Source of the DNA: Selenomonadales bacterium
GTDB lineage: Bacteria > Bacillota > Negativicutes > Sporomusales > UBA7701
Assembly: GCA_029975165.1 (NCBI GenBank)
Contig: JARKPR010000035.1
Location: 1 to 64,000, forward strand
Direction of reading: 5' to 3'
Length of the DNA: 64,000 nt
This document shows positions 1 through 9,365 of this stretch, in pieces. Within the stretch, counting starts at the first letter, position 1. Each line of letters opens with the position of its first letter. The translations under genes were made by a program, and so were the position numbers. The notes beneath the pieces are model-generated. The model did no database searches. It saw only the letters and a list, made by a program, of their open reading frames with translations, and was not told the origin of the DNA.

Positions 1-1
1 C

Positions 2-145
2 ACGCTGATAAGCGAGCTGGCGGCAAGGGTGAAGAGGAAGGAGATCACTCCGGAGAAGGCAGGGGAGATGCTGGCTAAGCCGTGCATCTGCGGGGTGTTC
101 AATCCCGAGCGCGCCGCCGCGCTTATCCAGGAGTTCGTCGATTAA
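2..145 (+). CDS. C-terminal fragment of an unidentified protein
   Basis: The first bases form an open frame that enters from outside the window and ends at a TAA at 143-145. It gives 47 residues ending in ALIQEFVD. The only distinctive element is a C-I-C pair in the sequence KPCICGVFNPERAA, which might bind metal or be redox active. I do not recognise the family. The frame is charged and helical at its start and has no frameshift, so it is probably the true end of a functional gene. It stops 35 bases before the decayed transporter that follows. Confidence 0.5.
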   Translation, partial: TLISELAARVKRKEITPEKAGEMLAKPCICGVFNPERAAALIQEFVD

Positions 146-180
146 CGCCGGCAGGGAAAATATTGGTGCAGGTAGAGGCC

Positions 181-754
181 ATGATGAAGAAAAGCCGCCT
201 TTTGGCCCTCGTTGTCATCTTGGCCTTGGCGCTGGCCGCCGGCTACGGGTCGTCGCAGCCAACCAAACAGGCGGCTAAGTATCCCGCCGATCGAGTTCGT
301 CGTTCCCTGCAGCGCCGGCGGCAGCGACATCATCCAGCCTGATCAATATCCCCGGCGACCCGCCGGCCGTTGCCAACTGGTCGTCGTTCGTCGCCGGCTT
401 CATCGGCTGCATACCGGGCGCCGGCACCATGACGGCCTCGTTTCTGCCGTATGTCGTGGAAAGCCGCACCGGCAAGAATAAGGAGACCAGGGCAAAGGCG
501 CGCTGGAAGGCGTCGCCGTCCCCGAGGCCGCCAACAACGCCGCCGCGGCCAGCACTTTCGCCCCATTCCTGATGGCCTTCGTCCTCACGCCCCGCCTGGA
601 GACTTCCGCCAGGCAGGCTTTCGGCATCTCCAACGGCGACCCGCTGAGTTTCATCCACAAGCCGATCGCGCTCGGGTTTCTGGCGGCCACGCTGCTGTTC
701 TTCGTGGGGGCCCCATGGCGCTGGGGATTTACCGGGCGTGGCGGCCGCAGGTAA
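181..754 (+). pseudogene. Decayed tricarboxylate transporter, tctC 5' end joined to tctA fragments
   Basis: Three frames must be stitched to read this stretch. It opens with a lipoprotein or signal-type N-terminus (MMKKSRLLALVV), followed after a frame change by PIEFVVPCSAGGSDII, the typical start of a mature TctC solute-binding protein. At about 334 the reading switches to SLINIPGDPPAV and GFIGCIPGAGTMTASFLPY, which match TctA membrane protein motifs. A further shift at about 505 gives VPEAANNAAAA, and the last piece (to 754) resembles the TctA C-terminus, with ISNGDPLSFIHKPIALGFL. Most of tctC, all of tctB and most of tctA are missing. The locus is therefore a deletion-plus-frameshift relic of a TTT family uptake system. 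Family assignment is from remembered motifs. Confidence 0.72.
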
Positions 755-854
755 ACAATGTAGCTAGCTTGCCTACCCACCCCCCTCCCTTGCGAAGGCG
801 TCCTTGCGGCGGGGCCGCGGGGCGCCTTCGTCAACTTTGGCCGGGCGCGGGAAA

Positions 855-891
855 AATCGGCGGCCGCCGGCAGGAATCGGCGGCCGCCGGC
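855..891. repeat. Two-copy 20-bp tandem repeat
   Basis: The 17-base unit AATCGGCGGCCGCCGGC occurs at 855-871 and again at 875-891, separated by AGGA. Each copy contains the palindrome GGCGGCCGCC. It lies between the decayed transporter and the amidohydrolase-type gene at 944. It could be a slippage product in very GC-rich DNA or two adjacent sites for a binding protein. Nothing decides between these. Confidence 0.6.
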
Positions 892-943
892 GCATATTAT
901 ATTCAATACACGGAAACCAGTTCGCCGGGAGGAGTAGACGGGC

Positions 944-1723
944 ATGAAAGTCGCATTGCTGCAAATGGACATCGTGCTCGGCGACGTGGCCGCCAACCGC
1001 CGCAAGGCGGCCGCCATGATCGCCGCGGCCGCGGGAAAAGGGGCGAAGCTGCTCGTTTTGCCGGAGATGTGGACGACAGGCTACAAGCTGGCCGCCATCC
1101 ACGAGCTGGCTGAGCCCGCGGACGGGCCGACGCTGGCGATGCTGCGCGCCCTGGCCAAAGACAACGCTGTGGAGATCGTCGCCGGCTCGATGGCCGAGGC
1201 GCGGGACGGCAAGGTGTACAACACCGGTTACGTAATCGACGCCGCCGGCGAGGTGGTCGCCAAGTACAGCAAGATCCACCTCATCGGCCTGATGGCGGAG
1301 GACCGCTACATCGCCCCCGGCGACGCCAAGGCCATGTTCGCGCTGAGCTGCGGCCAGGCGGGGCTGATTATCTGCTACGACCTGCGGTTTACGGAGCTGC
1401 CGCGGGCCCTGGCCCTGGCAGGCTGCCGGACGCTGTTCGTGCCTGCCGAGTGGCCGGCGTCGCGCGGGGCGCACTGGCGGACGCTGAACATCGCCCGGGC
1501 GATCGAGAACCAGATGTTCGTCATCGCCGTCAACCGGGTGGGCCGCGACGAGGGGAACGTTTATTTCGGCCATTCGCTGGTCGTCGACCCGTGGGGCGAG
1601 GTGCTGGCGGAAGGGTCGGCGGATAACGAGGAGGTGCTGGTGGCGGACGTCGACTTCGCGGCCGGGGAGGAGATCAGGCGGCGGATGCCGGTCTTCGCCG
1701 ACCGCCGGCCCCAGTATTATTGA
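944..1723 (+). CDS. Carbon-nitrogen hydrolase (omega-amidase-like nitrilase)
   Basis: This 259-residue protein has the full nitrilase-superfamily fold signature. The Glu-Lys-Cys triad is visible as the Glu in LPEMW (near residue 42), the Lys in YSKIHLIG (near 110) and the Cys in LIICYDLRF (near 146). The size and the CYDLRFTELPR block fit the omega-amidase / Nit2 branch, which hydrolyses alpha-ketoglutaramate or alpha-ketosuccinamate to the oxoacid and ammonia. That substrate is inferred from the family and not visible directly. The start follows CGGGAGGAGT at a normal distance. The gene is monocistronic: the next gene is behind a riboswitch about 370 bases downstream. It is cytoplasmic, with no signal peptide. 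Confidence 0.85.
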   Translation: MKVALLQMDIVLGDVAANRRKAAAMIAAAAGKGAKLLVLPEMWTTGYKLAAIHELAEPADGPTLAMLRALAKDNAVEIVAGSMAEARDGKVYNTGYVIDAAGEVVAKYSKIHLIGLMAEDRYIAPGDAKAMFALSCGQAGLIICYDLRFTELPRALALAGCRTLFVPAEWPASRGAHWRTLNIARAIENQMFVIAVNRVGRDEGNVYFGHSLVVDPWGEVLAEGSADNEEVLVADVDFAAGEEIRRRMPVFADRRPQYY

Positions 1724-1821
1724 GCGCGGGGTACGTGAAACAAAGAATTATCGCCGGACGCAGGAAAAAAACGGCCGGCAGCGAAAGGATTATCTAACAT
1801 AATCTAACATAATAGTGGAAT

Positions 1822-2010
1822 GATGGCCCCGGGAGAGACCGCGCAGGCGGCGCCGAAGGAGTAAAGCCTTTGTCAAACTCTCAGGCAAAAGGACCATGGC
1901 CGGACCGCCTCTGGAGAGTGCGCCCCACGGGGACGCCGCCGAAGGAGAACCCGCGAGGGTGAATCTCTCAGGTAAAAAGGACAGAGACAAAGGAGCTAAC
2001 GCTCTTTTGC
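1822..2010 (+). promoter_or_regulatory. Tandem glycine riboswitch
   Basis: Two aptamers stand side by side, at about 1826-1900 and 1907-1986. Each carries the expected landmarks: GGGAGAGACC or CTGGAGAGTGCG at the 5' side, a GCCGAAGGAG core in both copies, and CTCAGGCAAAAGGAC or CTCAGGTAAAAAGGAC at the 3' side. Downstream, AAAGGAGC (1989-1996) can pair with GCTCTTTT (2001-2008), followed shortly by nine T residues, so a terminator-type expression platform is likely. Known glycine riboswitches of this form switch on glycine cleavage genes when glycine is abundant. The gcvT operon begins 83 bases later. Confidence 0.93.
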
Positions 2011-2092
2011 CGCTGTTTTTTTTTGGACCGGCCGGGCAAATAATTATCAGCGGGCGAGAGAGCCTATATTATACCGGGGAGGGGGAAGAGCG

Positions 2093-3193
2093 ATGGCGGA
2101 AAAGACGCCTTTGTACGAAACCCATCGGCAGTACGGCGGCAAAATAGTGGAGTTCGGCGGCTGGCTGCTGCCGGTCCAGTACGAGGGCATCCTCGCCGAG
2201 CACCGCGCGGTGCGGGAGAAGGCCGGCCTGTTCGACGTGTCGCACATGGGGGAAGTGACGGTGAAGGGGCCGGGGGCGCTGGCGTACCTGCAGAAGGTGG
2301 TGACCAACGATGTCACCAAGCTGGCCGACGGCCAGGTGCAGTACACGCCGATGTGTTACCCGGACGGCGGCACGGTGGACGATGTGCTCATTTACCGCTA
2401 CGGGGCGGACGATTACCTGCTGGTGATCAACGCCGCCAATATCGCCAAGGATTGGCAGTGGCTGCAGGAGAACGCCGTCGGCGCCGCCGCGGCGCTCGAA
2501 AACGTATCGGCGGCGACGGCGGAGCTGGCGCTGCAAGGCCCGCTGGCCGAGGCCATCCTGGCGAAGCTGACGGACGCGCCGCTGGCGACGCTCGGCTATT
2601 ACCGCTTCCTGCCGTCGGCCACGGTGGCCGGGCGGCCGGCGATGGTGTCGCGTACCGGATATACCGGCGAGGACGGGTTCGAGATTTACTGCCGGCCGGA
2701 GGACGCCGCGGCGCTGTGGGAGGCAATCATGGCGGCGGGCAGGCCGCTGGGCCTGGCGCCGGCCGGCCTGGGCTGCCGCGATACGCTGCGGTTCGAAGCC
2801 TGCCTGCCGCTCTACGGCCACGAACTGTCGGCGGCCATATCGCCGGTGGAGGCGCGGCTGACCAAGTTCTTGAGCTTCGCCAAGGGCGAGTTCAACGGCC
2901 GGGCGGCGCTGGCCAGGCAGGTCGAGTACGGGCCGCCGCGGAAGCTCGTCGGCTTCGCGCTCACCGAGCGCGGCCTGGCCAGGGCGGAGTACCCGGTGGT
3001 GGCCGACGGCCGGCGGATCGGCACGGTGACGACCGGCTCGTACGCGCCGACGCTCGACAAGAACCTCGGCATGGCGCTGGTGGAAGCCGGGTACGCCAAG
3101 GTCGGCGGCAAGATCGCGGTCGAGATCCGCGGCAAGGAAGTGGCCGCCGTGATCATACCGCGCCCATTCTATAAACGAGAGGGGAAGAAATGA
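2093..3193 (+). CDS. gcvT: Glycine cleavage system T protein (aminomethyltransferase)
   Basis: GcvT transfers the C1 unit from aminomethyl-lipoyl-H protein to tetrahydrofolate and releases ammonia. The 366-residue length is normal. The N-terminal stretch with YGGKIVEFGGWLLPVQYEG and the block FDVSHMGEV are typical of the folate-binding fold, and the glycine-rich SRTGYTGEDGFEIY (about residues 186-199) is a family hallmark. The start is chosen at the ATG after GGGGAGGGGGAAGAGCG. It is the first gene of a seven-gene unit behind the glycine riboswitch, and its stop overlaps the start of gcvH by four bases, which suggests coupled translation. Confidence 0.95.
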   Translation: MAEKTPLYETHRQYGGKIVEFGGWLLPVQYEGILAEHRAVREKAGLFDVSHMGEVTVKGPGALAYLQKVVTNDVTKLADGQVQYTPMCYPDGGTVDDVLIYRYGADDYLLVINAANIAKDWQWLQENAVGAAAALENVSAATAELALQGPLAEAILAKLTDAPLATLGYYRFLPSATVAGRPAMVSRTGYTGEDGFEIYCRPEDAAALWEAIMAAGRPLGLAPAGLGCRDTLRFEACLPLYGHELSAAISPVEARLTKFLSFAKGEFNGRAALARQVEYGPPRKLVGFALTERGLARAEYPVVADGRRIGTVTTGSYAPTLDKNLGMALVEAGYAKVGGKIAVEIRGKEVAAVIIPRPFYKREGKK

Positions 3194-3582
3194 TGAATAC
3201 TCCTAAAGAGCTCAGGTACTCCAAAGACCACGAGTGGGTCAGGGTGGAAGGCAACAAGGCGACGGTAGGGATCACCGATTTCGCCCAGAGCGAGCTGGGG
3301 GACGTCGTGTTCGTCGAGCTGCCGGCGAACGGGGTGGCGGTGACCGCCGGCAAACAGTTTGCGGTCGTCGAGTCGGTGAAGGCGGTGTCGGATATCTTCG
3401 CGCCGGTTTCCGGTACGGTGACGGCGGTGAACGACGCCCTGACGGACGCGCCGGAGACAATCAACAGCGATCCGTACGGCGCCGGCTGGATAGTGGTCGT
3501 CGAACTGGCGGATCCCGGCGAGCTGGCGGCGTTGCTCGACAGCGCCGGGTACGAAAAGCTTACGGCCGAGGGAGGCCACTAA
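3190..3582 (+). CDS. gcvH: Glycine cleavage system H protein
   Basis: GcvH is the small lipoyl carrier that shuttles the aminomethyl group between P, T and L proteins. The 130-residue sequence contains the lipoylation site in FAVVESVKAVSDI, with the modified Lys at about residue 64. The N-terminus has the usual HEWVRVEGNKATVGITDFAQ. Two adjacent ATG codons (3190 and 3193) are possible starts. The first overlaps the gcvT stop. No lipoate ligase or lipoyl synthase gene is present in the window, so lipoylation must depend on genes elsewhere. Confidence 0.95.
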   Translation: MMNTPKELRYSKDHEWVRVEGNKATVGITDFAQSELGDVVFVELPANGVAVTAGKQFAVVESVKAVSDIFAPVSGTVTAVNDALTDAPETINSDPYGAGWIVVVELADPGELAALLDSAGYEKLTAEGGH

Positions 3583-3583
3583 A

Positions 3584-4930
3584 ATGACGAGAAGCTACCT
3601 GCCCCACACCGCGGTCGACCGGCAGGCGATGCTGGCGGCCATCGGCGTGGCGGCGACGGAGGATTTGTTCGCCGACATCCCCGCCGGGCTTCGCCTTGAC
3701 CGGCCGCTGGCGCTGCCGGCGGCGCTGGCCGAGCAGGAGCTGGCCCGCCACCTCCGGGACCTGGCGGGCCAGAACGCCAGCCTCGGCGAGTATGCCTGTT
3801 TCCTGGGGGCCGGCGCTTACGACCACTACATCCCGAGCGTCGTCGACCATGTCATCGGCCGTTCGGAGTTCTATACCGCCTACACCCAGTACCAGCCGGA
3901 GATTTCCCAGGGCTACCTGCAGGCGCTGTGGGAGTACCAGAGCATGATCTGCGCGCTCACCGGCCTGGACGTGGCCAACGCCTCGCTGTACGACGGCGGC
4001 ACGGCTCTGGCCGAGGCGGCGATGATGGCCTGCGCGGCTACCGGCCGCCAAGAGGTCGTCGTCGCGCGGGCCGTGCACCCTCACTACCGGATCATCCTCG
4101 GCACCTATGCCGCCGACCGCGGCCTGACGGTGAAGGAAGCGCCGTTTGCCGATGGCGCGACGGGCGTGGCCGGCCTGGCCGAACTGGCGGGACCGGCGAC
4201 AGCGGCGGTGATCGTCCAGACGCCCAACTTCTTCGGCTGCCTGGAGGACGTGGCCGCCGCGGCCGAGCTGGCCCATAAAGCCGGCGCCCTGCTGGTCGTG
4301 GCCGCCGACCCTGTCGCCCTCGGTGTGTTGGAAGCGCCGGGCGCCCTCGGCGCCGACATCGTCGTCGGCGAAGGACAGCCGCTCGGGCTGCCGGTGTCGT
4401 TCGGCGGCCCCTACCTCGGCTTTTTCGCCGCGACCGAGAAGCTGATGCGCAAGATGCCGGGCCGCATCGTCGGCCAGACGACCGATTTCGAGGGCACCCG
4501 CGGCTTCGTGCTGACGCTGCAGGCTCGCGAGCAGCACATCCGTCGCGAAAAGGCGACGTCCAACATCTGCTCGAATGAGGCGCTGTGCTCGCTGGCGGCG
4601 GCCGTGTATCTGACCGCCGTGGGCCGGGAGGGCCTGCGCGAGGTGGCGGAGCTGTGCCTTAAGAAGGCCCATTACGCCCATGCGGAGCTTGTGAACCGCA
4701 AGGTCTGCCAGCCGGTGTTCGGCGCCCCCTTCTTCCAGGAGTTCGCTGTCCGTTGCGCCAAACCGGTGGCGGCGGTCAACGCCGCCCTCCGCAGGGAAAA
4801 GATCATCGGCGGCCTCGACCTCGGCCGCTATTACCCGGAACTGGCCGGCTGCATGCTGCTGTGTGTGACCGAGAAACGGACCAAGGCGGAGATCGACCGC
4901 CTGGTGCGGACGATGGAGGCGGTATCATGA
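3584..4930 (+). CDS. gcvPA: Glycine dehydrogenase (decarboxylating) subunit 1
   Basis: This 448-residue protein is the N-terminal half of the split P protein found in Firmicutes, Thermotogae and archaea. It begins YLPHT and carries the conserved [29 protein letters not shown] and [10 protein letters not shown] blocks that line the glycine and pyridoxal phosphate site. The catalytic lysine itself sits on subunit 2. The start lies one base after the gcvH stop, and the end overlaps gcvPB by four bases. The two subunits should form an alpha2-beta2 decarboxylase that loads the aminomethyl group onto GcvH. Confidence 0.95.
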   Translation: MTRSYLPHTAVDRQAMLAAIGVAATEDLFADIPAGLRLDRPLALPAALAEQELARHLRDLAGQNASLGEYACFLGAGAYDHYIPSVVDHVIGRSEFYTAYTQYQPEISQGYLQALWEYQSMICALTGLDVANASLYDGGTALAEAAMMACAATGRQEVVVARAVHPHYRIILGTYAADRGLTVKEAPFADGATGVAGLAELAGPATAAVIVQTPNFFGCLEDVAAAAELAHKAGALLVVAADPVALGVLEAPGALGADIVVGEGQPLGLPVSFGGPYLGFFAATEKLMRKMPGRIVGQTTDFEGTRGFVLTLQAREQHIRREKATSNICSNEALCSLAAAVYLTAVGREGLREVAELCLKKAHYAHAELVNRKVCQPVFGAPFFQEFAVRCAKPVAAVNAALRREKIIGGLDLGRYYPELAGCMLLCVTEKRTKAEIDRLVRTMEAVS

Positions 4931-6378
4931 GGAAGGCGGAGGCGCTCATTTTCGAGAAGGGCCAGCCCGGGCGGCGGGCGGTCGACCTGCCGGCCTGCGA
5001 TGTGCCGGCGCCGGACGCGGCCGCCCTCATCCCGGACGCGTACCGGCGCAAGACGCCGGCCACATTGCCGGAGGTCAGCCAGCTTGAGCTGATGCGCCAC
5101 TACACCGCCCTGTCGCGGCGGACGTTCGGCGTGGATACGGGGTTCTACCCCCTCGGCTCGTGCACGATGAAGTACAACCCCAAGATCAACGAGGATGCTG
5201 GCCGGCTGGACGGCTTCGCCGCCCTCCATCCCCTGCAGGACGAGGCCACGGCGCAGGGCGCGCTGGCGGTCCTCGCCGCCATGGAGCAGTACCTGGCGGA
5301 GATCGCCGGCATGGACGCCGTGACGATGCAGCCGGCGGCCGGCGCCCACGGCGAGCTTACCGGCATCAAGCTCATCCGCGCCTATCATCGTCACCGCGGC
5401 GAGAACCGCACCAAGGTCATCGTCCCCGACTCGGCCCATGGCACCAATCCCGCCACCGCCGCGGTGTGCGGCCTGGAGATCGTGGAGATCAAATCCCACG
5501 CCGACGGGGCAATCGACCTGGACGCGCTGCGCGCCGCCGTCGGCTCCGACACGGCCGCCCTGATGCTGACCAACCCCAGCACGCTGGGGCTGTTCGAGCG
5601 CAACATCCGCGAGGTGGCCGCCATCGTCCATGCGGCCGGCGGCCTGCTGTACTACGACGGCGCCAACGCCAACGCCATCATGGGCGTATCCCGCCCCGGC
5701 GATATGGGCTTCGACGTCATCCACTTCAACCTCCACAAGACGTTCGCCACCCCGCACGGCGGCGGCGGTCCCGGCTCGGGGCCGGTGGGGGTGAAGAGCG
5801 GTCTCATACCCTTCCTGCCCACGCCGGTCGTCGTGGCCGCGGATGGCGGGTACCGCCTCGATTACGACCGGCCGCTGTCGATCGGCAAGGTGCTGTCCTT
5901 TTACGGCAACTTCGGCGTGATCGTCCGCGCCTACGCGTACATCAGGGCCATGGGCCCCGACGGGCTGCTGGCGGCCAGCCGGGACGCGGTGCTGAACGCC
6001 AACTATTGCCTCAGCCGGCTGAAGGAGAAGTACCATTCGCCGTTCGACCGCTTCTGCATGCACGAGTGCGTGCTGACGTCGAAGAACCAGAAGCCGTACG
6101 GCGTCAGGACGCTGGACATCGCCAAGCGCCTGCTGGACTACGGCTACCATCCGCCGACCATCTATTTCCCGCTGATCGTCGAGGAAGCGCTGATGATCGA
6201 GCCGACCGAGACGGAGAGCAAGGAAACGCTGGACGGCTTCATTGAGGCCATGCTGAAGATCGCCGCCGAGGCGGAGGAGGACGCGGCCATCGTGAAGAAC
6301 GCCCCGGCGACGACCGTCGTGGGGCGGCTCGACGAGGCGGCCGCGGCCCGCAAGCCGGTGGTGCGGTGGCAGCCGTAA
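4927..6378 (+). CDS. gcvPB: Glycine dehydrogenase (decarboxylating) subunit 2
   Basis: This is the PLP-carrying half of the split P protein, 483 residues from the ATG at 4927. The lysine that binds pyridoxal phosphate is in [17 protein letters not shown] (about residue 271). Other family blocks are [14 protein letters not shown] near residue 80 and [13 protein letters not shown] near 168. The open frame extends upstream to 4753, but that part overlaps gcvPA in another frame. The ATGA overlap at 4927-4930 marks the true start. No motif is missing, so the enzyme should be active. Confidence 0.95.
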   Translation: MRKAEALIFEKGQPGRRAVDLPACDVPAPDAAALIPDAYRRKTPATLPEVSQLELMRHYTALSRRTFGVDTGFYPLGSCTMKYNPKINEDAGRLDGFAALHPLQDEATAQGALAVLAAMEQYLAEIAGMDAVTMQPAAGAHGELTGIKLIRAYHRHRGENRTKVIVPDSAHGTNPATAAVCGLEIVEIKSHADGAIDLDALRAAVGSDTAALMLTNPSTLGLFERNIREVAAIVHAAGGLLYYDGANANAIMGVSRPGDMGFDVIHFNLHKTFATPHGGGGPGSGPVGVKSGLIPFLPTPVVVAADGGYRLDYDRPLSIGKVLSFYGNFGVIVRAYAYIRAMGPDGLLAASRDAVLNANYCLSRLKEKYHSPFDRFCMHECVLTSKNQKPYGVRTLDIAKRLLDYGYHPPTIYFPLIVEEALMIEPTETESKETLDGFIEAMLKIAAEAEEDAAIVKNAPATTVVGRLDEAAAARKPVVRWQP

Positions 6379-6389
6379 AGGAGGATTTT

Positions 6390-7802
6390 ATGTACGACAT
6401 CGCGGTCGTCGGCGGCGGCCCGGGCGGCTATGTGGCCGCTATCCGCGCGGCGCAGCTCGGGGCCAAGGTGCTGCTCGTCGAGCAGGATAAGCTCGGCGGC
6501 GTGTGCCTGAACCGCGGCTGCATCCCGACCAAGACGCTGCTCAAGAGCGCCGAGCGGTGGCGCAACCTGCAAAACTGCGCCGCCTTCGGCCTGCGGGCCG
6601 ACAATATCGGCTTCGATTTCCCGGCGGTCATGGCCCGCAAGGACCAGGTCGTCGCCGGGCTGCAGGCCGGCGTCGTCCAACTCGTCGCCGGCAACGGCAT
6701 CGAGGTGCGCTACGGCGAAGCCGCGCTCACCGGGCCGGACAGCCTGGCGGTGAGCGGCCAGGCCGGGCGGGAGGAATACGCCGCCCGAAAGATAATCCTG
6801 GCGACCGGCTCGGTGCCGGCGCTGCCGCCGGTGCCGGGCGCCGATCTGCCCGGCGTGCTCACGAGCGACGCGGTGCTGGCGCTGGACGCCGTGCCCCGCA
6901 GCATGGTGGTCATCGGCGCCGGGGCGGTGGGGGTGGAGTTCGCCGCCATCTTCCGCGCCTTCGGCTGCGAGGTGACGATCGTCGAGCTGCTGCCGGCCAT
7001 CCTGCCGAGCATCGACACCGACCTGGTGAAAAGGATGGGCCTGCTGCTGCGCAAGCAGGGGATCAAGCTGCTGACCGGCGCAAAAGTGACCGCCATCCGG
7101 CCGGGAGCGGAGGGACTGACGGTCGCCGTGGCCACGGCCGACGGCACCGAGCAGGAGCTGGCGGCCGAGAAGGTGCTGGCCGCCGCCGGCCGCCGGCCGG
7201 TAGTGGACGGCCTCGGGCTGGAGGCGGCGGGGGTGGCGTTCAGCCGCAAGGGGGTCGAGGCCGACGCCCGCATGGCGACGAATATTCCCGGCATCTACGC
7301 CGTCGGCGACATAACCGGCCGCTATATGTGGGCCCACGCCGCCTCGACCGAGGGCCTGACGGCGGCTGAAAATGCCCTGGGCGGCGAGGCGGCGATGGAC
7401 TACCGGGCCGTGCCCGGCTGCATCTTCACCGAGCCCGAGGTGGCGGCCGTCGGCCTGACCGAGGCGGAGGCCGTCGCCGCCGGCCACCAAGTGAAGGTGG
7501 GGCGGTTCAACTTCGCCGCCAACGGCAAGGCCGTGTCCATGGGCGAGGCCGACGGTCTGGTGAAGGTCGTGGCCGATGCCGCCGACGGCAAGCTGCTCGG
7601 CCTGCACATCCTCGGGCCGCACGCCAGCGACCTGATAATGGAGGGGGCGATCGCCATCAGGCACGGGCTGACGGCCGAGGCGCTCGGCGCGGTCATCCAC
7701 CCGCACCCCACCCTGGCGGAAACGGTCATGGAAAGCGTGCACGCCGCCGAGGGGCGGGCCATCCATCAGATGAGGACGACACTGCGGCGGGGAGGCAATT
7801 GA
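6390..7802 (+). CDS. lpdA: Dihydrolipoyl dehydrogenase (L protein)
   Basis: A 470-residue FAD disulfide oxidoreductase that reoxidises the dihydrolipoyl arm of GcvH with NAD. Visible are the FAD-binding GGGPGGYVAAIRAAQLG at the start, the redox disulfide in GGVCLNRGCIPTKTLL (about residues 36-51), the NAD-binding GAGAVGVEFA and the C-terminal HPHPTLAE with the catalytic His-Glu pair. The start is the ATG at 6390, nine bases after AAAGGAGG. An upstream ATG in frame overlaps gcvPB and has no ribosome site. Its position between gcvPB and sdaAB points to service in glycine cleavage and not in a pyruvate dehydrogenase. Confidence 0.94.
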   Translation: MYDIAVVGGGPGGYVAAIRAAQLGAKVLLVEQDKLGGVCLNRGCIPTKTLLKSAERWRNLQNCAAFGLRADNIGFDFPAVMARKDQVVAGLQAGVVQLVAGNGIEVRYGEAALTGPDSLAVSGQAGREEYAARKIILATGSVPALPPVPGADLPGVLTSDAVLALDAVPRSMVVIGAGAVGVEFAAIFRAFGCEVTIVELLPAILPSIDTDLVKRMGLLLRKQGIKLLTGAKVTAIRPGAEGLTVAVATADGTEQELAAEKVLAAAGRRPVVDGLGLEAAGVAFSRKGVEADARMATNIPGIYAVGDITGRYMWAHAASTEGLTAAENALGGEAAMDYRAVPGCIFTEPEVAAVGLTEAEAVAAGHQVKVGRFNFAANGKAVSMGEADGLVKVVADAADGKLLGLHILGPHASDLIMEGAIAIRHGLTAEALGAVIHPHPTLAETVMESVHAAEGRAIHQMRTTLRRGGN

Positions 7803-7803
7803 C

Positions 7804-8478
7804 GTGCGCGGCCTGTTCGACATCGCCGGGCCGATCATGGTCGGCCCGTCCAGTTCCCACACCGCCGGCGCCGTCCGCCTGGGGGCCATGGCGAGGATCA
7901 TCCTCGGCGAGCCGCCGGTAGCGGCGCACATCAAGCTGCACGGCTCGTTCGCCCAGACCTACCGCGGCCACGGCACCGACAAGGCGCTGGTCGGCGGCCT
8001 GCTGGGCTTCGCGCCTGACGACGAACGGATCAGGGAGGCCCTTTCCCTCGCCGCCGGGCAGGGTCTGAAATTTACTTTTTCCACCGTCGACCTGCCGGAC
8101 GTGCACCCCAACACCGCCGTCCTCGTGCTGACCGGGGCGTCGGGACAGACGCGGCAGGTAGTGGGGGCCTCGGTCGGCGGCGGCAACATCGTCATCACCC
8201 GCATTGACGGGTACCCTGTGCGGGTGACCGGCCAGTACCACACCCTGATCACCATCCACGACGACAAGCCGGGAGTGATCGCGGTGGTCACCCGCAAGCT
8301 GGCCGACGAAGGCGTAAACATCGCCTTCATGCAGGTGTCCCGCCGGGAGCGGGGCGAGGAGGCGCTGATGGTCATCGAGGCCGACGAGGCCATTCCGGCG
8401 GAAGCGATACCGACGATCCGGGCCGTGGCGGCCATGAAAGCGGTGTTGGCCGTGCCGGCGCTGGGAGGGAGCGTATGA
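7804..8478 (+). CDS. sdaAB: L-serine dehydratase, iron-sulfur type, beta subunit
   Basis: Beta subunit (224 residues) of the oxygen-labile [4Fe-4S] serine dehydratase, which deaminates L-serine to pyruvate. The N-terminal FDIAGPIMVGPSSSHTAGAVRLG is diagnostic. The last 75 residues (ITIHDDKPGVIAVVTRKLADE onwards) form an ACT domain that may bind serine. The start is a GTG one base after the lpdA stop, and the end overlaps sdaAA by four bases. Placement behind the glycine cleavage genes implies that serine made by serine hydroxymethyltransferase (not in this window) is converted to pyruvate when glycine is plentiful. Confidence 0.94.
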   Translation: MRGLFDIAGPIMVGPSSSHTAGAVRLGAMARIILGEPPVAAHIKLHGSFAQTYRGHGTDKALVGGLLGFAPDDERIREALSLAAGQGLKFTFSTVDLPDVHPNTAVLVLTGASGQTRQVVGASVGGGNIVITRIDGYPVRVTGQYHTLITIHDDKPGVIAVVTRKLADEGVNIAFMQVSRRERGEEALMVIEADEAIPAEAIPTIRAVAAMKAVLAVPALGGSV

Positions 8479-9362
8479 GCAGCATCCGCAATTTCGGCGA
8501 ATGGATTCTGCGGGCGGAGACGTCCGGGACGACGCTGGCGGCCGTGATCGCCGAGCAGGAGAGCCGGCACGCCCAGCGGCCGGTCGCCGCCGTCCGCGCC
8601 GACATGGCCCGCAACTGGCAGGTGATGCGCGAGGCCATCGCCGCCGGGCTGGCGAACGGCGGGAAATCGCCCAGCGGCCTGGTGGGCGGCGACGCGCGAC
8701 GCTATTTCGTCCGGATCGCCGCCGGCCGGACGCTGGCTGGCGACAGCGCCGCCAAGGCGATCGCCTACGCCCTGGCCGTCAGCGAAGTCAACGCCTGCAT
8801 GGGACGGATCGTCGCCTTCCCCACCGCCGGTTCGTGCGGCATCGTGCCGGGGGCGGTGGTGGCGGCGGCCGAGGCGCGAGGCTATAGCGAGGAGGCGGTC
8901 ATCGACGGGCTGCTCACCGCCGCGGGCGCCGGCATGATAATCGCCGAGAACGCCTCGATCTCGGGCGCCGAGGCCGGCTGCCAGGCCGAATGCGGCGCCG
9001 GGGGCGCGATGGCGGCGGCGGCCCTCGTCCAGATGGACGGCGGCACGCCGCGCCAGGTAGGGATGGCGGTCGCCCTGGCGCTGAAAAATTCCCTGGGGCT
9101 GGTGTGCGACCCGGTGGCCGGGCTGGTGGAGGTGCCCTGCGTGCGGCGGAACGCGTTCCACGCCGTGCAGGCCCTCGTGGCCGCCGACATGGCGCTGGCC
9201 GGCGTGGAAAGCGCCATCCCCGTCGACGAGGTCGTCGACACCATGCGGCAGATAGGGCTGTCCATGCCGGCCAGCCTGAAGGAAACCTCCCAGGGCGGCC
9301 TGGCGAAAACGCCCACAGGGCTGGCCATCCAGCGCCGCCTGTTTACCGAAGATAAGGGATAA
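8475..9362 (+). CDS. sdaAA: L-serine dehydratase, iron-sulfur type, alpha subunit
   Basis: Catalytic alpha subunit (295 residues) of serine dehydratase. Conserved cysteines that hold the [4Fe-4S] cluster are in TAGSCGIVPG (about residue 120), GAEAGCQAECGAG (about 168-172) and LVCDPVAGLVEVPCVRRN (about 211-223). Serine-binding glycine- and serine-rich loops are also present. This is the last gene of the riboswitch operon: a strong hairpin with a T run follows directly. The enzyme needs anoxic conditions, which fits an anaerobe. Confidence 0.94.
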   Translation: MSSIRNFGEWILRAETSGTTLAAVIAEQESRHAQRPVAAVRADMARNWQVMREAIAAGLANGGKSPSGLVGGDARRYFVRIAAGRTLAGDSAAKAIAYALAVSEVNACMGRIVAFPTAGSCGIVPGAVVAAAEARGYSEEAVIDGLLTAAGAGMIIAENASISGAEAGCQAECGAGGAMAAAALVQMDGGTPRQVGMAVALALKNSLGLVCDPVAGLVEVPCVRRNAFHAVQALVAADMALAGVESAIPVDEVVDTMRQIGLSMPASLKETSQGGLAKTPTGLAIQRRLFTEDKG

Positions 9363-9365
9363 AGA

